Positions 54,707 to 64,000 of a DNA stretch of 64,000 nucleotides are shown here, one piece after another. How positions within the stretch are numbered: the first letter of the stretch is position 1; each line of letters opens with the position of its first letter. A program made the position numbers and the translations under genes. The notes under the pieces are model-generated. The model was not told the origin of the DNA and did no database searches. It worked only from the letters and a program-made list of their open reading frames with translations. The DNA comes from Sphaerisporangium album (GTDB lineage Bacteria > Actinomycetota > Actinomycetes > Streptosporangiales > Streptosporangiaceae). The stretch spans positions 1-64,000 of the forward strand of contig NZ_QOIL01000010.1 in assembly GCF_003323745.1 (NCBI RefSeq). Reading direction: 5' to 3'.

Positions 54707-56428
54707 TCACAGCCGCCTCCAGACCCGCCCGTCGCGGGCCATCATCTCGTCGGCCGAGGCCGGGCCGCCCGTGCCGGCCGGGTAGCCCTCGGGCCGCCGG
54801 CCGCTCTGGGCCCAGAACTCCTCGATCGGGTCCAGGATCATCCACTGCAGCTCGACCTCGCGCTGGTGCGGGAACAGCGGCGGGTCGCCGATGAGCACGT
54901 CCAGCAGCAGCCGCTCGTAGGCCTCGGGGGACGACTCCAGGAACGCCTCGCCGTAGGCGAAGTCCATGTTGACGTCCCGGACCTCCATCGCCGTGCCCGG
55001 CACCTTCGAGCCGAAGCGCACCGTGATGCCCTCGTCCGGCTGGATGCGGATCACCAGGGCGTTCTGCCCGAGGATCTCGGTGTCGGTCTTGCTGAACGGC
55101 AGGTGCGGCGCCCGCTGGAACACCACGGCCACCTCGGTCATGCGCCTGGCGAGCCGCTTGCCGGTGCGCAGGTAGAACGGGACGCCCGCCCAGCGCCGGT
55201 TGGCGATCTCCAGCTTGACGGCCGCGTAGGTCTCGGTCCGGGAGTCCGGCGGGATGCCCTCCTCCTCCACGAACCCCTTGACCGGGACCCCGCCCTGCCA
55301 TCCGGCGGTGTACTGGCCGATGGCCGTGGCCAGGTCCAGGTTCTCCGGGAGGGTGACCGCCTCCAGGACCTTCTCCTTCTCCCTGCGCAGCGCCGCCGCG
55401 CCGAACGCGGTCGGGTCCTCCATCGCCACCAGCGCCATCAGTTGCAGCAGGTGGTTCTGGATGACGTCCCTGGCCGCGCCGATGCCGTCGTAGTACCCGG
55501 CCCGCCCGCCGACGCCGATGTCCTCGGCCATCGTGATCTGCACGTGGTCGACGTAGCCGCGGTTCCAGATCGGCTCCCACAGCGTGTTGGCGAACCGCAG
55601 CGCCAGGATGTTCTGGACCGTCTCCTTGCCCAGGTAGTGGTCGATGCGGAACACCGAGTCCGGCTTGAACGCCGAGTCGACGACCGCGTTCAGCTCCTGG
55701 GCGCTCTTGAGGTCGTGCCCGAACGGCTTCTCGATCACGATGCGGCGCCAGGCGCCGGGCGGCGGCTTGTGCAGCCCGGTGCGCTTGAGCTGCTCGATGA
55801 TCACCGGGAAGAACTTCGGCGGCGTCGAGGTGTAGAAGGCGTAGTTTCCGCCGGTGCCCCGGGTCTCGTCGATCTCCTTCAGCACCATCGCCAGCGCGTC
55901 GAAGGCCCCGTCGTCGTCGAACGCGCCGGGCACGAAGTGCAGGCCCTCGCAGATCTGCTTCCAGACCTCCTCGCGGAAGGGCGTGCGCGCGTGCTCCTTC
56001 ACCGCGTCGTGAGTGATCTTGGCGAAGTCCTGGGCGGCCCAGTCGCGCCGCGCGAAGCCGACCAGGGAGAACCCCGGCGGGAGCAGACCCCGGTTGCCCA
56101 GGTCGTAGATCGCCGGCAGCAGCTTGCGCCGCGCCAGGTCACCCGTCACGCCGAAGATGACCAGCACGCACGGCCCGGCCACCCGCGGCAGCCGCTTGTC
56201 GCGCGGGTCGCGCAGCGGGTTGGCCTCGGCGACCTCCACGGTGGTGGAGGCGGTCGCCGCGGACTGCGCGGCGGTCACGGTGTCGTCGGCGGGGGCCGCG
56301 GGCTCCTGAACCCGCGCGGCCTCCTGCGCGGCCCGGGCGAGCACGTCCGCCGACGGGCCCCCGGCCGGATCAGCGGAACGCGCCGGGCCGTTCTCGGGGG
56401 CCACGCCTGGCTGCTCGCTGTCGTTCAT
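54707..56428 (-). CDS. zwf: glucose-6-phosphate 1-dehydrogenase
   Basis: 573 aa from the ATG at 56428, which overlaps the pgi stop (ATGA) and has GGGAGG five bases upstream. The NADP loop is VIFGVTGDLARRKLLPAIYD, and the catalytic RIDHYLGKETVQNI follows near residue 270. The first 55 residues are a Pro/Ala-rich, low-complexity extension absent from E. coli Zwf, so the protein is longer than the usual 490-510. It commits glucose-6-phosphate to the oxidative pentose-phosphate pathway. Confidence 0.97.
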   Translation of the reverse strand: MNDSEQPGVAPENGPARSADPAGGPSADVLARAAQEAARVQEPAAPADDTVTAAQSAATASTTVEVAEANPLRDPRDKRLPRVAGPCVLVIFGVTGDLARRKLLPAIYDLGNRGLLPPGFSLVGFARRDWAAQDFAKITHDAVKEHARTPFREEVWKQICEGLHFVPGAFDDDGAFDALAMVLKEIDETRGTGGNYAFYTSTPPKFFPVIIEQLKRTGLHKPPPGAWRRIVIEKPFGHDLKSAQELNAVVDSAFKPDSVFRIDHYLGKETVQNILALRFANTLWEPIWNRGYVDHVQITMAEDIGVGGRAGYYDGIGAARDVIQNHLLQLMALVAMEDPTAFGAAALRREKEKVLEAVTLPENLDLATAIGQYTAGWQGGVPVKGFVEEEGIPPDSRTETYAAVKLEIANRRWAGVPFYLRTGKRLARRMTEVAVVFQRAPHLPFSKTDTEILGQNALVIRIQPDEGITVRFGSKVPGTAMEVRDVNMDFAYGEAFLESSPEAYERLLLDVLIGDPPLFPHQREVELQWMILDPIEEFWAQSGRRPEGYPAGTGGPASADEMMARDGRVWRRL

Positions 56429-58056
56429 CAAACCTCCCGTGCGGCGTCGAGCAGGTACCTGACGCCGGCCTTGCGATCGGTGAGGTGGAGGCGCAGGGCC
56501 GGACGCCCCCGCCCGCGCTGCGCGTCGAGGTCGCCGAGCGCCTGCGCGAGCTGCAGCCTTCCCAGGGTGTACGGCTTGCCGGGCACTTCGAGGTCCTCCT
56601 CGACGGCGCCGGTGAGCTGCAGGAAGACGCCGTTCTGCGGGCCGCCCTTGTGGTACTGCCCGGTCGAGTGCAGGTAGCGGGGACCCCAGCCGAACGTGAC
56701 CGGGCGGTCGGTCCTGATCGCCAGCAGCCCCTGAAGGCTGGCCGGGTCGTGCGCGGCCCAGATGTCGGTGATCTCCTCGAACGAGGCCTCCGGCGGCACC
56801 GGCACGTCGAACGCGGCCTCGCGGTCGAGGAAGGCCAGGATCGCCAGGTAGCCCCGGTCGGGGATCTGCTCCAGCAGGTGGGTGAGCACCCCGGAAAGGT
56901 CCTTGACGTGCGCGGGGAGCTCGCCGTAGACCTCCACCGGGCCGTCGACCAGCGCCGGCGTGCCGGTGGGCAGCGGGCCGTCGCCGGACTCCCGCAGGAT
57001 GCGGGCGGTGTTCTCCTTCGACTCGGCGACGTTCGGCTGGTCGAAGGGGTTGATGCCGAGCAGGCGCCCGGCGATGGCCGTGGCGTACTCCCAGACGAGG
57101 AACTGGGCGCCGAGCGGGCCGTCGACCTGGACGTCCGCCTCGGTGTCGATGCCGGCGACGATCTCGTCCTCGGCCTCGGTCGGGTCGGCGCCGACGACGG
57201 GCAGGATGCCCTTGCCCTGCTTGCCGGTGGACTCGGCGACGAGCTGCTCGATCCAGTCGGGCAGGCCGTTGATGGGGGAGAGGCCGTCCTCCAGCACGAG
57301 CTTGTCGCGCCCGGCGAGGGCGGCGGTCCCGAGCGCGGCGCCGAGCGTCAGGCCGGGGTTGGCCTCGGAGCCCTCGGCCAGCCGGGGACGCACCTCGGCG
57401 GCGTCGTCGAGCAGCCGGATGACCTCCGCCCCGGCCAGCGCGCTCGGCACCAGGCCGAACGCGGTCAGCGCGCTGTAGCGGCCGCCGACGTTCGGGTCGG
57501 CCAGGATGACGGGGTACCCGGACTCGATCGCGAGCTGCTCCAGCGGAGAGCCGGGGTCGGTGACCACGACGATGCGGTCGGCCGGGTCGATGCCGGCGTC
57601 GCGGAACGCCTTCTCGTAGACGCGGCGGTGGCTGTCGGTCTCGATCGTCGAGCCGCTCTTGCTGGACACGACGAGGATCGTGCGGTCCAGGCGGTCGGCG
57701 AGCGCGCGCCGCACCTGGCCGGGGTCGGTGGTGTCGAGCACGGTGAGCGGCACGTCGGCGGTGGCGCAGATGACCTCGGGGGCCAGGGAGGAGCCTCCCA
57801 TGCCCGCCAGCACGACGTGCTCCAGGTTCTCGGCGCGGGCGCGCTCGACCAGTTTGGTGATCTCGGGCAGCAGCTCACGCGAGGTGGTGGGCAGGTCGAG
57901 CCAGCCGAGGCGCATCCGCGCCTCGCTCTCGGCCTCCGGCCCCCACAGGGTCGGGTCGCCGTTGGACAGCGCCTGGGGGACGCCCTCCTCGGCGAGCCTC
58001 CGCACGGCCTCGGAGGCCTCCGCGGCTACCGCCTCGTCACCGAACGTTACAGACAT
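56428..58056 (-). CDS. pgi: glucose-6-phosphate isomerase
   Basis: 542 aa. The ATG at 58056 (MSVTFGDEA) has AAGGA six bases upstream; an ATG at 58062 is possible. It has two SIS sugar-isomerase domains: VVLAGMGGSSLAPEVI and VVSSKSGSTIETDSH in the first, WEYATAIAGRLLGINPFDQP in the second. It is the short, divergent actinobacterial form. It lies between tal and zwf and overlaps zwf, so the branch-point enzyme is co-translated with entry into the pentose-phosphate pathway. Confidence 0.93.
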   Translation of the reverse strand: MSVTFGDEAVAAEASEAVRRLAEEGVPQALSNGDPTLWGPEAESEARMRLGWLDLPTTSRELLPEITKLVERARAENLEHVVLAGMGGSSLAPEVICATADVPLTVLDTTDPGQVRRALADRLDRTILVVSSKSGSTIETDSHRRVYEKAFRDAGIDPADRIVVVTDPGSPLEQLAIESGYPVILADPNVGGRYSALTAFGLVPSALAGAEVIRLLDDAAEVRPRLAEGSEANPGLTLGAALGTAALAGRDKLVLEDGLSPINGLPDWIEQLVAESTGKQGKGILPVVGADPTEAEDEIVAGIDTEADVQVDGPLGAQFLVWEYATAIAGRLLGINPFDQPNVAESKENTARILRESGDGPLPTGTPALVDGPVEVYGELPAHVKDLSGVLTHLLEQIPDRGYLAILAFLDREAAFDVPVPPEASFEEITDIWAAHDPASLQGLLAIRTDRPVTFGWGPRYLHSTGQYHKGGPQNGVFLQLTGAVEEDLEVPGKPYTLGRLQLAQALGDLDAQRGRGRPALRLHLTDRKAGVRYLLDAAREV

Positions 58057-58188
58057 ATCCATCCTTAAAGGTGTCTCCTCGCACGAGGGCGGGCCTGCCG
58101 AGGCGCCGCACGGCACTCCCGTGGGCGCCGGGTAGGCCAGGGGCCTACCCGGCGCGCCGCCGGGAACCGGGTCCGAACCGCCGGACGC

Positions 58189-59298
58189 TCAGCTCGCCTT
58201 CTTGAGCTCGGACTCGACGGTCCCGAGCAGCTCGTTCCACGAGGTGACGAACTTCTCGACGCCTTCGTCCTCCAGTGCCCTCACCACGTCGTCGTAGTCG
58301 ATGCCGGCCTGCTTGAGCGCGGCCATGGTGTTCCACGCCTGCTCGTAGTACGGCCGGACGGTGTCGCCGTCGATGTTCCCATGATCGGCGACCGCGTCGA
58401 GCGTCTTCTCCGGCATGGTGTTGACCGTGCCGGCGGTGACGAGCTGGTCGACGTACATGGTGTCGGGGTAGTCGGGGTTCTTGACGCCGGTGGACGCCCA
58501 CAGCGGCCGCTGCGGGTGCGCCCCGGCCGCCTTCAGCGCCTGCCAGCGCGGGCTGTTCATGACCTCTTCGTACGCCGCGAACGCCAGGCGGGCGTTGGCG
58601 ATGGCCGCCTTGCCCTTCAGCGCGAGCGCCTCCGGCGTGCCGATCTTCTCCAGGCGCTTGTCGATCTCGGTGTCGAACCGGCTGACGAAGAAGGACGCCA
58701 CCGACTCGATCTTCGACAGGTCCAGGCCCGCGGCCTTCGCCTGCTCCAGGCCGGTCAGCCAGGCGTCCATGACGGCGCGGTAGCGCTCCAGCGAGAAGAT
58801 CAGCGTCACGTTCACGCTGATCCCCTCGGCGAGGGTCTGCGTGATGGCCGGCAGCCCCGGCAGCGTCGCGGGGATCTTGATGTGGACGTTCGGGCGGTCG
58901 ACCAGCCACCACAGGGCCCGGGCCTCCGCCACCGTCTTCTCGGCCGTCTCGGTGGCCAGGCGCGGGTCCACCTCGATGGACACCCGGCCGTCCACGCCGC
59001 CCGTGGCGTCGAAGACCGGCCGCAGGACGTCGGCCGCCCAGCGGATGTCGAAGGTCGTGATCGCCCGGACCGCCTCGCCGACGTCCACGCCGCGCACCGC
59101 AAGGTCGCGAAGCTGGGTGTCGTAGGCGTCGCCCTTGCTCAGGGCGGAGGCGAAGATCGTGGGGTTGGAGGTGACACCGGTGACGTACTTGTCGTTGATC
59201 AGCGACTGCAGGTTGCCGGTGCGCAGGCGCTCGCGGCTGATGTCGTCCAGCCAGATTGACACGCCCGCCTCGGTGAGGCGCTTCAGGTTTTCGCTCAT
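58189..59298 (-). CDS. tal: transaldolase
   Basis: 369 aa, ATG start at 59298 with GAGGAC upstream. The family motifs are [15 protein letters not shown] at the N-terminus, [27 protein letters not shown], and [19 protein letters not shown], which holds the Schiff-base lysine. It transfers dihydroxyacetone units between sugar phosphates. It follows tkt by 13 bp. Confidence 0.97.
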   Translation of the reverse strand: MSENLKRLTEAGVSIWLDDISRERLRTGNLQSLINDKYVTGVTSNPTIFASALSKGDAYDTQLRDLAVRGVDVGEAVRAITTFDIRWAADVLRPVFDATGGVDGRVSIEVDPRLATETAEKTVAEARALWWLVDRPNVHIKIPATLPGLPAITQTLAEGISVNVTLIFSLERYRAVMDAWLTGLEQAKAAGLDLSKIESVASFFVSRFDTEIDKRLEKIGTPEALALKGKAAIANARLAFAAYEEVMNSPRWQALKAAGAHPQRPLWASTGVKNPDYPDTMYVDQLVTAGTVNTMPEKTLDAVADHGNIDGDTVRPYYEQAWNTMAALKQAGIDYDDVVRALEDEGVEKFVTSWNELLGTVESELKKAS

Positions 59299-59311
59299 GA
59301 CGGTGAGTCCT

Positions 59312-61423
59312 CTAGTTTCCGGTGGTGTGACCCTTGTCGGCCCCGGTCTTGGCGAGGCTGCCCTTGGCGGCGGTCGCCACACGTTCGGCGGTGAGGCCGA
59401 ACTGCTCGTACAACGTCTTGTACGGCGCCGACGCGCCGAAGTGCTCGAGACTCACGACCTCACCCTCCTCCCCTACGAACTGCCGCCACCCGAGCGCGAT
59501 TCCCGCCTCCACCGCCACCCTCGCCCTGACGGACGGAGGCAGGACCAGCTGCTTGTAGGCGTCGTCCTGCGCGTTGAACCACTCCACGCACGGCATGGAG
59601 ACCACCCGGGCGGGGATGCCCTCGTCCTCCAGGATGCGGCGCGCGCCCACGGCCAGCTCGACCTCGCTGCCCGTGCCGATGATCACCACGGCCGGCTGCC
59701 CGTTCGAGGCCTCCTCCAGGATGTAGCCGCCCTTGGCGACCTTCTCGAAGTCGGACGTCCCCTCGTAGACCGGGAGGTTCTGCCGGGTCAGCGCCAGCGC
59801 CGCCGGGCGGTCGGTGTGCTCCAGGACGGCCTTCCACGCGGCCGAGGTCTCGTTGGCGTCGGCGGGCCGCACCACGTCCAGGCCCGGGATCGCGCGCAGC
59901 GCCCACAGGTGCTCCACCGGCTGGTGGGTCGGGCCGTCCTCGCCGAGGCCGATCGAGTCGTGCGTCCAGACGTAGGTCACCGGCAGCCCCATCAGGGCCG
60001 CCAGGCGCACCGCCGGGCGCATGTAGTCGCTGAAGACCAGGAAGGTGCCGCCGTAGGGCCGGGTGCCGTTGTGCAGGGCGATTCCGTTCAGGATCGAGCC
60101 CATGCCGTGCTCGCGGATGCCGAAGTGCAGCGTGCGGCCGTACCGGTTCCCGGGGAAGAGCTTGGTCTGGTACTCCTCCGGGATGAAGGACGGCTCGCCC
60201 TCCATGGTCGTGTTGTTCGATTCCGCCAGGTCGGCCGAGCCGCCCCACAGCTCCGGCAGCACCGGCGCCAGCGCGGTCAGCACGGCGCCCGACGCCTTGC
60301 GCGTCGCCACGGACTTGCCCGCCTCGAAGACCGGCAGGGCCTCCTCCCAGCCCGCCGGGAGCTTGCGCACGCTGATGCGGTCGAACAGCTCGGCGTTCTC
60401 CGGGTTCGCCGACCGCCACTGCTCGAACTTCTCGTTCCACTCCGCGTGCAGGGCCCGGCCGCGCTGGGCGACCTCGCGGGCGTGGGCGATCACGTCGTCC
60501 GGCGCGATGAAGCTCTTGGCCGGGTCCAGGCCGAGGACCTCCTTGGTCGCCGCGACCTCGTCCGCGCCGAGCGCCGACCCGTGGATCTTGCCGGTGTTCT
60601 GCTTGTTCGGCGCGGGCCAGCCGATGATCGTGCGCAGCTTGATCAGCGTCGGGCGGTCGGTCTCGGCCACCGCCGCGCGGTACGCCTCGTACAGCTTCTC
60701 GACGTTCTCGACGTACTCGCCCGTCTCGGTCCAGTCCACGCTGATCACGTGCCAGCCGTAGGCCTCGTACCGCTTGGCGACGTCCTCCGACAGCGCGATC
60801 GCGGTGTCGTCCTCGATCGAGATGTGGTTGGCGTCGTAGATGACGTTGAGGTTGCCCAGCTTCTGGTGGCCCGCGATGGAGCTCACCTCGTGGCTGATGC
60901 CCTCCTCGATGTCGCCGTCGGAGACGATGCACCAGATGCGGTGGTCGAACGGGCTCTCGCCCGGCGCCGCGCCCGGGTCGAACAGGCCCCGCTCGCGGCG
61001 CTGCGCCATCGCCATGCCGACGGCGTTGCCGATGCCCTGGCCGAGCGGGCCCGTGGTCGTCTCGACGCCGAGCGTGTGCCCGTGCTCCGGGTGCCCGGGC
61101 GTCAGGCTGCCCCACTGGCGCAGCGACGCGAGATCGTCGAGTGTCAGGCCGTAGCCGGAGAGGAAGAGCTGGATGTAAAGGGTCAGGCTGGAGTGCCCGG
61201 CGGACAGGACGAAGCGGTCGCGCCCCACCCAGGCCGGATCGGTGGGATCATGGCGTAGCACGCGCTGGAACAGCAGGTACGCGGCCGGGGCGAGGCTCAT
61301 CGCGGTGCCGGGGTGGCCCGAGCCCGCCTTCTCCACCGCGTCCATGGCCAAGGCGCGTATGACGTCGACCGTGCGCCGATCGAGGTCGCTCCACTCAAGG
61401 TCTGGCACGAGTTCGCTGCTCAA
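59312..61423 (-). CDS. tkt: transketolase
   Basis: 703 aa from a TTG at 61423 with AGGAGA eight bases upstream; the GTG at 61408 is a shorter alternative. Thiamin diphosphate binding is seen in [20 protein letters not shown] (GDG...N pattern with [14 protein letters not shown]). The histidine-containing [17 protein letters not shown] and [20 protein letters not shown] are catalytic. It moves two-carbon units between sugar phosphates. It is the first gene of the pentose-phosphate operon and is divergent from ctaB. Confidence 0.97.
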   Translation of the reverse strand: MSSELVPDLEWSDLDRRTVDVIRALAMDAVEKAGSGHPGTAMSLAPAAYLLFQRVLRHDPTDPAWVGRDRFVLSAGHSSLTLYIQLFLSGYGLTLDDLASLRQWGSLTPGHPEHGHTLGVETTTGPLGQGIGNAVGMAMAQRRERGLFDPGAAPGESPFDHRIWCIVSDGDIEEGISHEVSSIAGHQKLGNLNVIYDANHISIEDDTAIALSEDVAKRYEAYGWHVISVDWTETGEYVENVEKLYEAYRAAVAETDRPTLIKLRTIIGWPAPNKQNTGKIHGSALGADEVAATKEVLGLDPAKSFIAPDDVIAHAREVAQRGRALHAEWNEKFEQWRSANPENAELFDRISVRKLPAGWEEALPVFEAGKSVATRKASGAVLTALAPVLPELWGGSADLAESNNTTMEGEPSFIPEEYQTKLFPGNRYGRTLHFGIREHGMGSILNGIALHNGTRPYGGTFLVFSDYMRPAVRLAALMGLPVTYVWTHDSIGLGEDGPTHQPVEHLWALRAIPGLDVVRPADANETSAAWKAVLEHTDRPAALALTRQNLPVYEGTSDFEKVAKGGYILEEASNGQPAVVIIGTGSEVELAVGARRILEDEGIPARVVSMPCVEWFNAQDDAYKQLVLPPSVRARVAVEAGIALGWRQFVGEEGEVVSLEHFGASAPYKTLYEQFGLTAERVATAAKGSLAKTGADKGHTTGN

Positions 61424-61775
61424 CTGCTCGATCTCCTATTGGCTATTGGGCGCCGGTTCGGCTCTGCGGCCCGTCCGGTCTGGTCGTTCCTCCCCACACC
61501 GGACCTTAACGGGTCGTTCCCCATACCGTAGATGCAACGTGCGTCTAACATGTGACCGGGCAATGTGGGGTTCACATCGTTAGTTCCATCCCCTCGTGAA
61601 GCGGTATGGAACGCGATCCGCGGCACGGCCTGCGGGCCCGGCCTGCGGGCCTCCCGAGGGGCCGCCCGCCGGGGTGGACGAACCTCCCCACAGGGCCACT
61701 TGCCCACGTGGCATTCGCCCCCGATGCCGGGACCGGCGACTCCCCGCACTACAGTGAGTCCTCGAAGTTCGGCTC
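61424..61775. promoter_or_regulatory. divergent tkt / ctaB control region
   Basis: 352 bp. An inverted pair ATGTGA (61550-61555) and TCACAT (61572-61577) spaced 16 bp may be a regulator site. The 61510-61600 section is AT-rich. TACAGT at 61749-61754 is -10-like for ctaB, but no -35 is convincing. No gene is seen. Confidence 0.45.
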
Positions 61776-62777
61776 ATGCCCGCAATCACGGACCGCTCTA
61801 ATCTGAGGTTACGCGTTGACCCCGCTCCCGCTGGAAGCGCCTTGACGGTGCTCACGACAAAGCCGCCGGCCGTCCCGATCGCCGGCGCCCGCCGATCGCC
61901 GCTCGCGGTCGTGCGCGCGTACGTCGCGCTGACCAAGCCACGGATCATCGAGCTGCTCCTGATCACGACGCTCCCGGTCATGTTCCTCGCCGCGCGGGGC
62001 TTCCCGCCCCTCTGGACGGCCGTGGCCACGCTGGTCTTCGGCACCCTGTCCGCGGGTAGCGCCAATGCCCTGAACTGCTACATCGACCGGGACATCGACG
62101 CGACCATGCGCCGCACCCGCCGCCGCCCGCTGGCGATGGCGACGGTCGCGCCGAGGAACGCGCTGATCTTCGGCATCGTGCTGGGGGCGCTGTCGACGCT
62201 GGGCCTGGCGCTCACCGTGAACCCCCTGGCCGCGGGGCTCTCGCTCGCCGCGATCCTCTTCTACGTCTTCGTGTACTCGATGGTGCTCAAGCGGCGCACG
62301 TCGCAGAACGTCGTGTGGGGCGGCATCGCGGGGTGCATGCCCGTCCTCATCGGCTGGGCCGGCATCACCGGGCGGGTCGACTGGGCGCCGGTGATCCTGT
62401 TCGGGGTGGTGTTCTTCTGGACGCCCCCGCACACCTGGACGCTCGCCATGCGCTACCGCGAGGACTACGCCGCCGCCGCCGTCCCCATGCTGCCGGTGGT
62501 CGCGACCGAGCGGCGCGTGGTGGTGGAGTGCATCGCCTACACCTGGGCCACCGTGATCTGCTCGCTGCTGCTGTGGCCTGTCGCCGGGACCACGCCGGTG
62601 TACGGCGCGGTCGCGGCCGTCCTCGGCGCCGTGTGCCTGTTCGAGGTCTACCGGCTGCTCGGCAGGGTCAACGCAGGCAAGACCGGCGTCGCCCTGCGTC
62701 CGATGCGCTTCTTCCACTGGTCCAACGCCTACCTGGCGTTGCTGTTCCTCGCCGTGGCGGTCGACTCCCTGCTCTGA
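61776..62777 (+). CDS. ctaB: protohaem IX farnesyltransferase (haem O synthase)
   Basis: 333 aa from the ATG at 61776, which lacks a Shine-Dalgarno; the first 40 residues are a variable extension. The UbiA-type prenyltransferase has about nine membrane helices. The Asp-rich site is [18 protein letters not shown], then [10 protein letters not shown]; the second loop is [18 protein letters not shown]. It farnesylates haem B to haem O for cytochrome oxidase. The location divergent from tkt is conserved in actinomycetes. Confidence 0.95.
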   Translation: MPAITDRSNLRLRVDPAPAGSALTVLTTKPPAVPIAGARRSPLAVVRAYVALTKPRIIELLLITTLPVMFLAARGFPPLWTAVATLVFGTLSAGSANALNCYIDRDIDATMRRTRRRPLAMATVAPRNALIFGIVLGALSTLGLALTVNPLAAGLSLAAILFYVFVYSMVLKRRTSQNVVWGGIAGCMPVLIGWAGITGRVDWAPVILFGVVFFWTPPHTWTLAMRYREDYAAAAVPMLPVVATERRVVVECIAYTWATVICSLLLWPVAGTTPVYGAVAAVLGAVCLFEVYRLLGRVNAGKTGVALRPMRFFHWSNAYLALLFLAVAVDSLL

Positions 62778-63060
62778 GACCCGCACCGAGATCCATACCG
62801 AGAGCCGCGCCCGAGGATTCCTCCGCGCGGCTTTCAGCGTGTTGGAGCCCTTTCGGCCTCGGTTCGGCAGGCGGCCCAGCCCTACAGGCGATGTAGTCGC
62901 CGGGGGTGAGGGAACCGGTTCCGCGTCCATGGCGAAAAAGGATGGAACACGGCACGGGTCGAATGGGACGGCCGGGTACAACATTCCAGGGCGCACGCGT
63001 CGCGCCGCCGCACGGCCACGACCTGCGGTGAACGACATCGGATCGGGGGGCGAGACGTCC
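62778..63060. other. intergenic region between ctaB and the small conserved gene
   Basis: 283 bp with no supported gene. The central part contains an A-rich patch (AAAAAGGATGG at about 62935-62945) that may be promoter-like. Confidence 0.35.
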
Positions 63061-63414
63061 ATGGCGGTGAGTCTGAACCTGAGGGCCTACGCGCATGCCA
63101 GGGATCTGGTCAAGGAGGAGCGCGTCGTCCTGGACGAACGGCGCGACTGGGACGTGCACCGGCCCACGCCCGAGCAGGAGAACCGGTTCATCGAGGAGCA
63201 CGGCTACGGCGAGTACGGGCGCTGGTTCCTCGGCGTCGACGACGAGCACGGCGAGGAGACCAAGGGCCACTACAAGTTCCCCTACGGCGACTTCGACAGG
63301 CTGCACAAGTGCGCCGTCCTGTCGGCCGAGGTCCGCGCCGCCCAGTACAGCTACGACGACATCGAGGCCGCGGCGGCCCACCTGCACGGCATGCTCATCG
63401 CGCTGGGGGAATGA
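63061..63414 (+). CDS. conserved actinobacterial protein of unknown function
   Basis: 117 aa, ATG preceded by a GGGGGG-type purine tract. It is very acidic and aromatic in its middle: VLDERRDWDVHRPTPEQENR, FIEEHGYGEYGRWFLGVDDE, then KFPYGDFDRLHKCAVLSAEV. No signal or membrane segment is present. Predicted alpha/beta and compact. Family members are widespread as 'hypothetical proteins' in actinomycetes; no function is known to me. It lies 283 bp downstream of ctaB. Confidence 0.75.
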   Translation: MAVSLNLRAYAHARDLVKEERVVLDERRDWDVHRPTPEQENRFIEEHGYGEYGRWFLGVDDEHGEETKGHYKFPYGDFDRLHKCAVLSAEVRAAQYSYDDIEAAAAHLHGMLIALGE

Positions 63415-63525
63415 GGCAGCCTTCCCATGCGCCCCACCTGGCACTTCTCTTCCTCGCCGTGACCGGCGACCGGCGGCCGCAGATCATGGGGCGCCTGCGG
63501 CTGACTTCGGCCGGTCGCGGACCCC

Positions 63526-64000
63526 TCAGCGGCCGGAGATCAGATCGGCGAGGCGGGCGTACGCCGACGTGCGCGCCATCTGGGCGTTCTCGTGGCGGTC
63601 GGCGGCGCGGAACATCGTGTAGATCATCTGGACGCCGATCCAGCGCAGCGGCTCCGGTTCCCACTGGCGCACCTGGCGGCCCACCCAGGGCAGCGCCGTC
63701 AGTTCGGTGTCGCGGCGCAGCACCAGGTCGCGCAGCGTGCGCCCGGCCAGGTTGGTGGTCGTGACGCCGCTCCCCACATAGCCGCCCGCCCACCCCAGGC
63801 CGGTCTCGTGGTCCAGGTGGACGGTCGAGCACCAGTCGCGGGGAACGCCCAGCACGCCGCACCACGCGTGCTGGATCCTCGCGCCCGCGGTGGCCGGGAA
63901 GAGCGTCGTCAGGATCGAGCGCAGCGCCGCCACCGTCCGGGGCTGCGTGGCGCCGCGCACGTCCGTCCGCGAGCCGAAGCGGTACGGCACGCCGCGGCCG
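63526..64000 (-). CDS. FAD-dependent oxidoreductase, C-terminal part (cut by window edge)
   Basis: At least 158 aa; the reading frame runs past position 64000, so the N-terminal FAD-binding half is outside the window. The visible part fits the DAO (D-amino-acid-oxidase/GlcD-like) family: IQHAWCGVLGVPRDWCSTVH, then GLGWAGGYVGSGVTTTNLAG, the conserved flavin-contacting glycine loop near the C-terminus, and GRTLRDLVL. Substrate is unknown. Confidence 0.75.
   Translation of the reverse strand, partial: GRGVPYRFGSRTDVRGATQPRTVAALRSILTTLFPATAGARIQHAWCGVLGVPRDWCSTVHLDHETGLGWAGGYVGSGVTTTNLAGRTLRDLVLRRDTELTALPWVGRQVRQWEPEPLRWIGVQMIYTMFRAADRHENAQMARTSAYARLADLISGR

Noticed and set aside
61550..61577. 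ATGTGA/TCACAT pair as a CRP-type site
   Set aside because: The 16-bp spacing is far from the 6-bp of CRP-type sites, so only a generic inverted repeat is recorded.

Overview
The window is very GC-rich, with coding frames almost saturated with G/C at third codon positions and frequent GTG starts. It carries hallmark actinomycete genes: whiA, rbpA, a mycothiol-dependent isomerase family member, steA/steB-like genes, opcA and tlyA. It is chromosomal sequence from a filamentous actinomycete. Gene order resembles the Streptomyces/Streptosporangium type core, and Streptosporangiales is my best guess (inference only; no database search was possible).

Layout. 1-470: tail of an rRNA operon (3' end of 23S, complete 5S, two hairpin terminators). 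0.8-9.6 kb: a giant RDD/RGG-rich TPR protein, an MBL hydrolase, an SSB paralogue, a DUF1015 protein, a HAD phosphatase and an SCP2 protein. 9.4-19.6 kb: tightly packed, overlapping run tlyA-nadK-recN-steA-steB-(MraY/WecA-like)-murJ-GT4, linking DNA repair with cell envelope and division. 19.8-22.6 kb: a yybP-ykoY type manganese riboswitch ahead of terC, then psd-pssA for phosphatidylethanolamine synthesis. 22.7-33.9 kb: MBL and mycothiol-family genes, uvrA, a Rieske lipoprotein, then the conserved uvrC-rapZ-yvcK-whiA cluster. Both uvrA and uvrC have a match to the RecA-independent (PafBC-type) DNA-damage promoter. 34.3-38.1 kb: gap-pgk-tpiA-secG-rbpA.

38.2-52.8 kb is an accessory region set between the glycolytic block and the pentose-phosphate block. 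It holds an amidohydrolase, an ACT-GNAT acetyltransferase, a stand-alone Clp_N protein, an ATPase/HTH-TPR regulatory pair beside a frameshifted gene remnant, a TetR/SDR divergent pair with two operators, a CGNR regulator divergent from a methyltransferase, an unknown lipoprotein and an adenosine deaminase. Its most remarkable gene (46566-49460) fuses five 80-residue TPR-type repeats to a matrix-metalloprotease-like unit (cysteine switch, HExxHxxGxxH, Met-turn) and a six-repeat beta-propeller-like tail, with no signal peptide.

52.9-61.4 kb (minus strand): tkt-tal-pgi-zwf-opcA-pgl, a complete pentose-phosphate/glucose-6-phosphate operon. 61.8-64 kb: ctaB (haem O synthase), a small conserved protein, and the C-terminal part of an FAD-dependent oxidoreductase cut by the window edge.

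No tRNA, insertion sequence, prophage or CRISPR array was seen.
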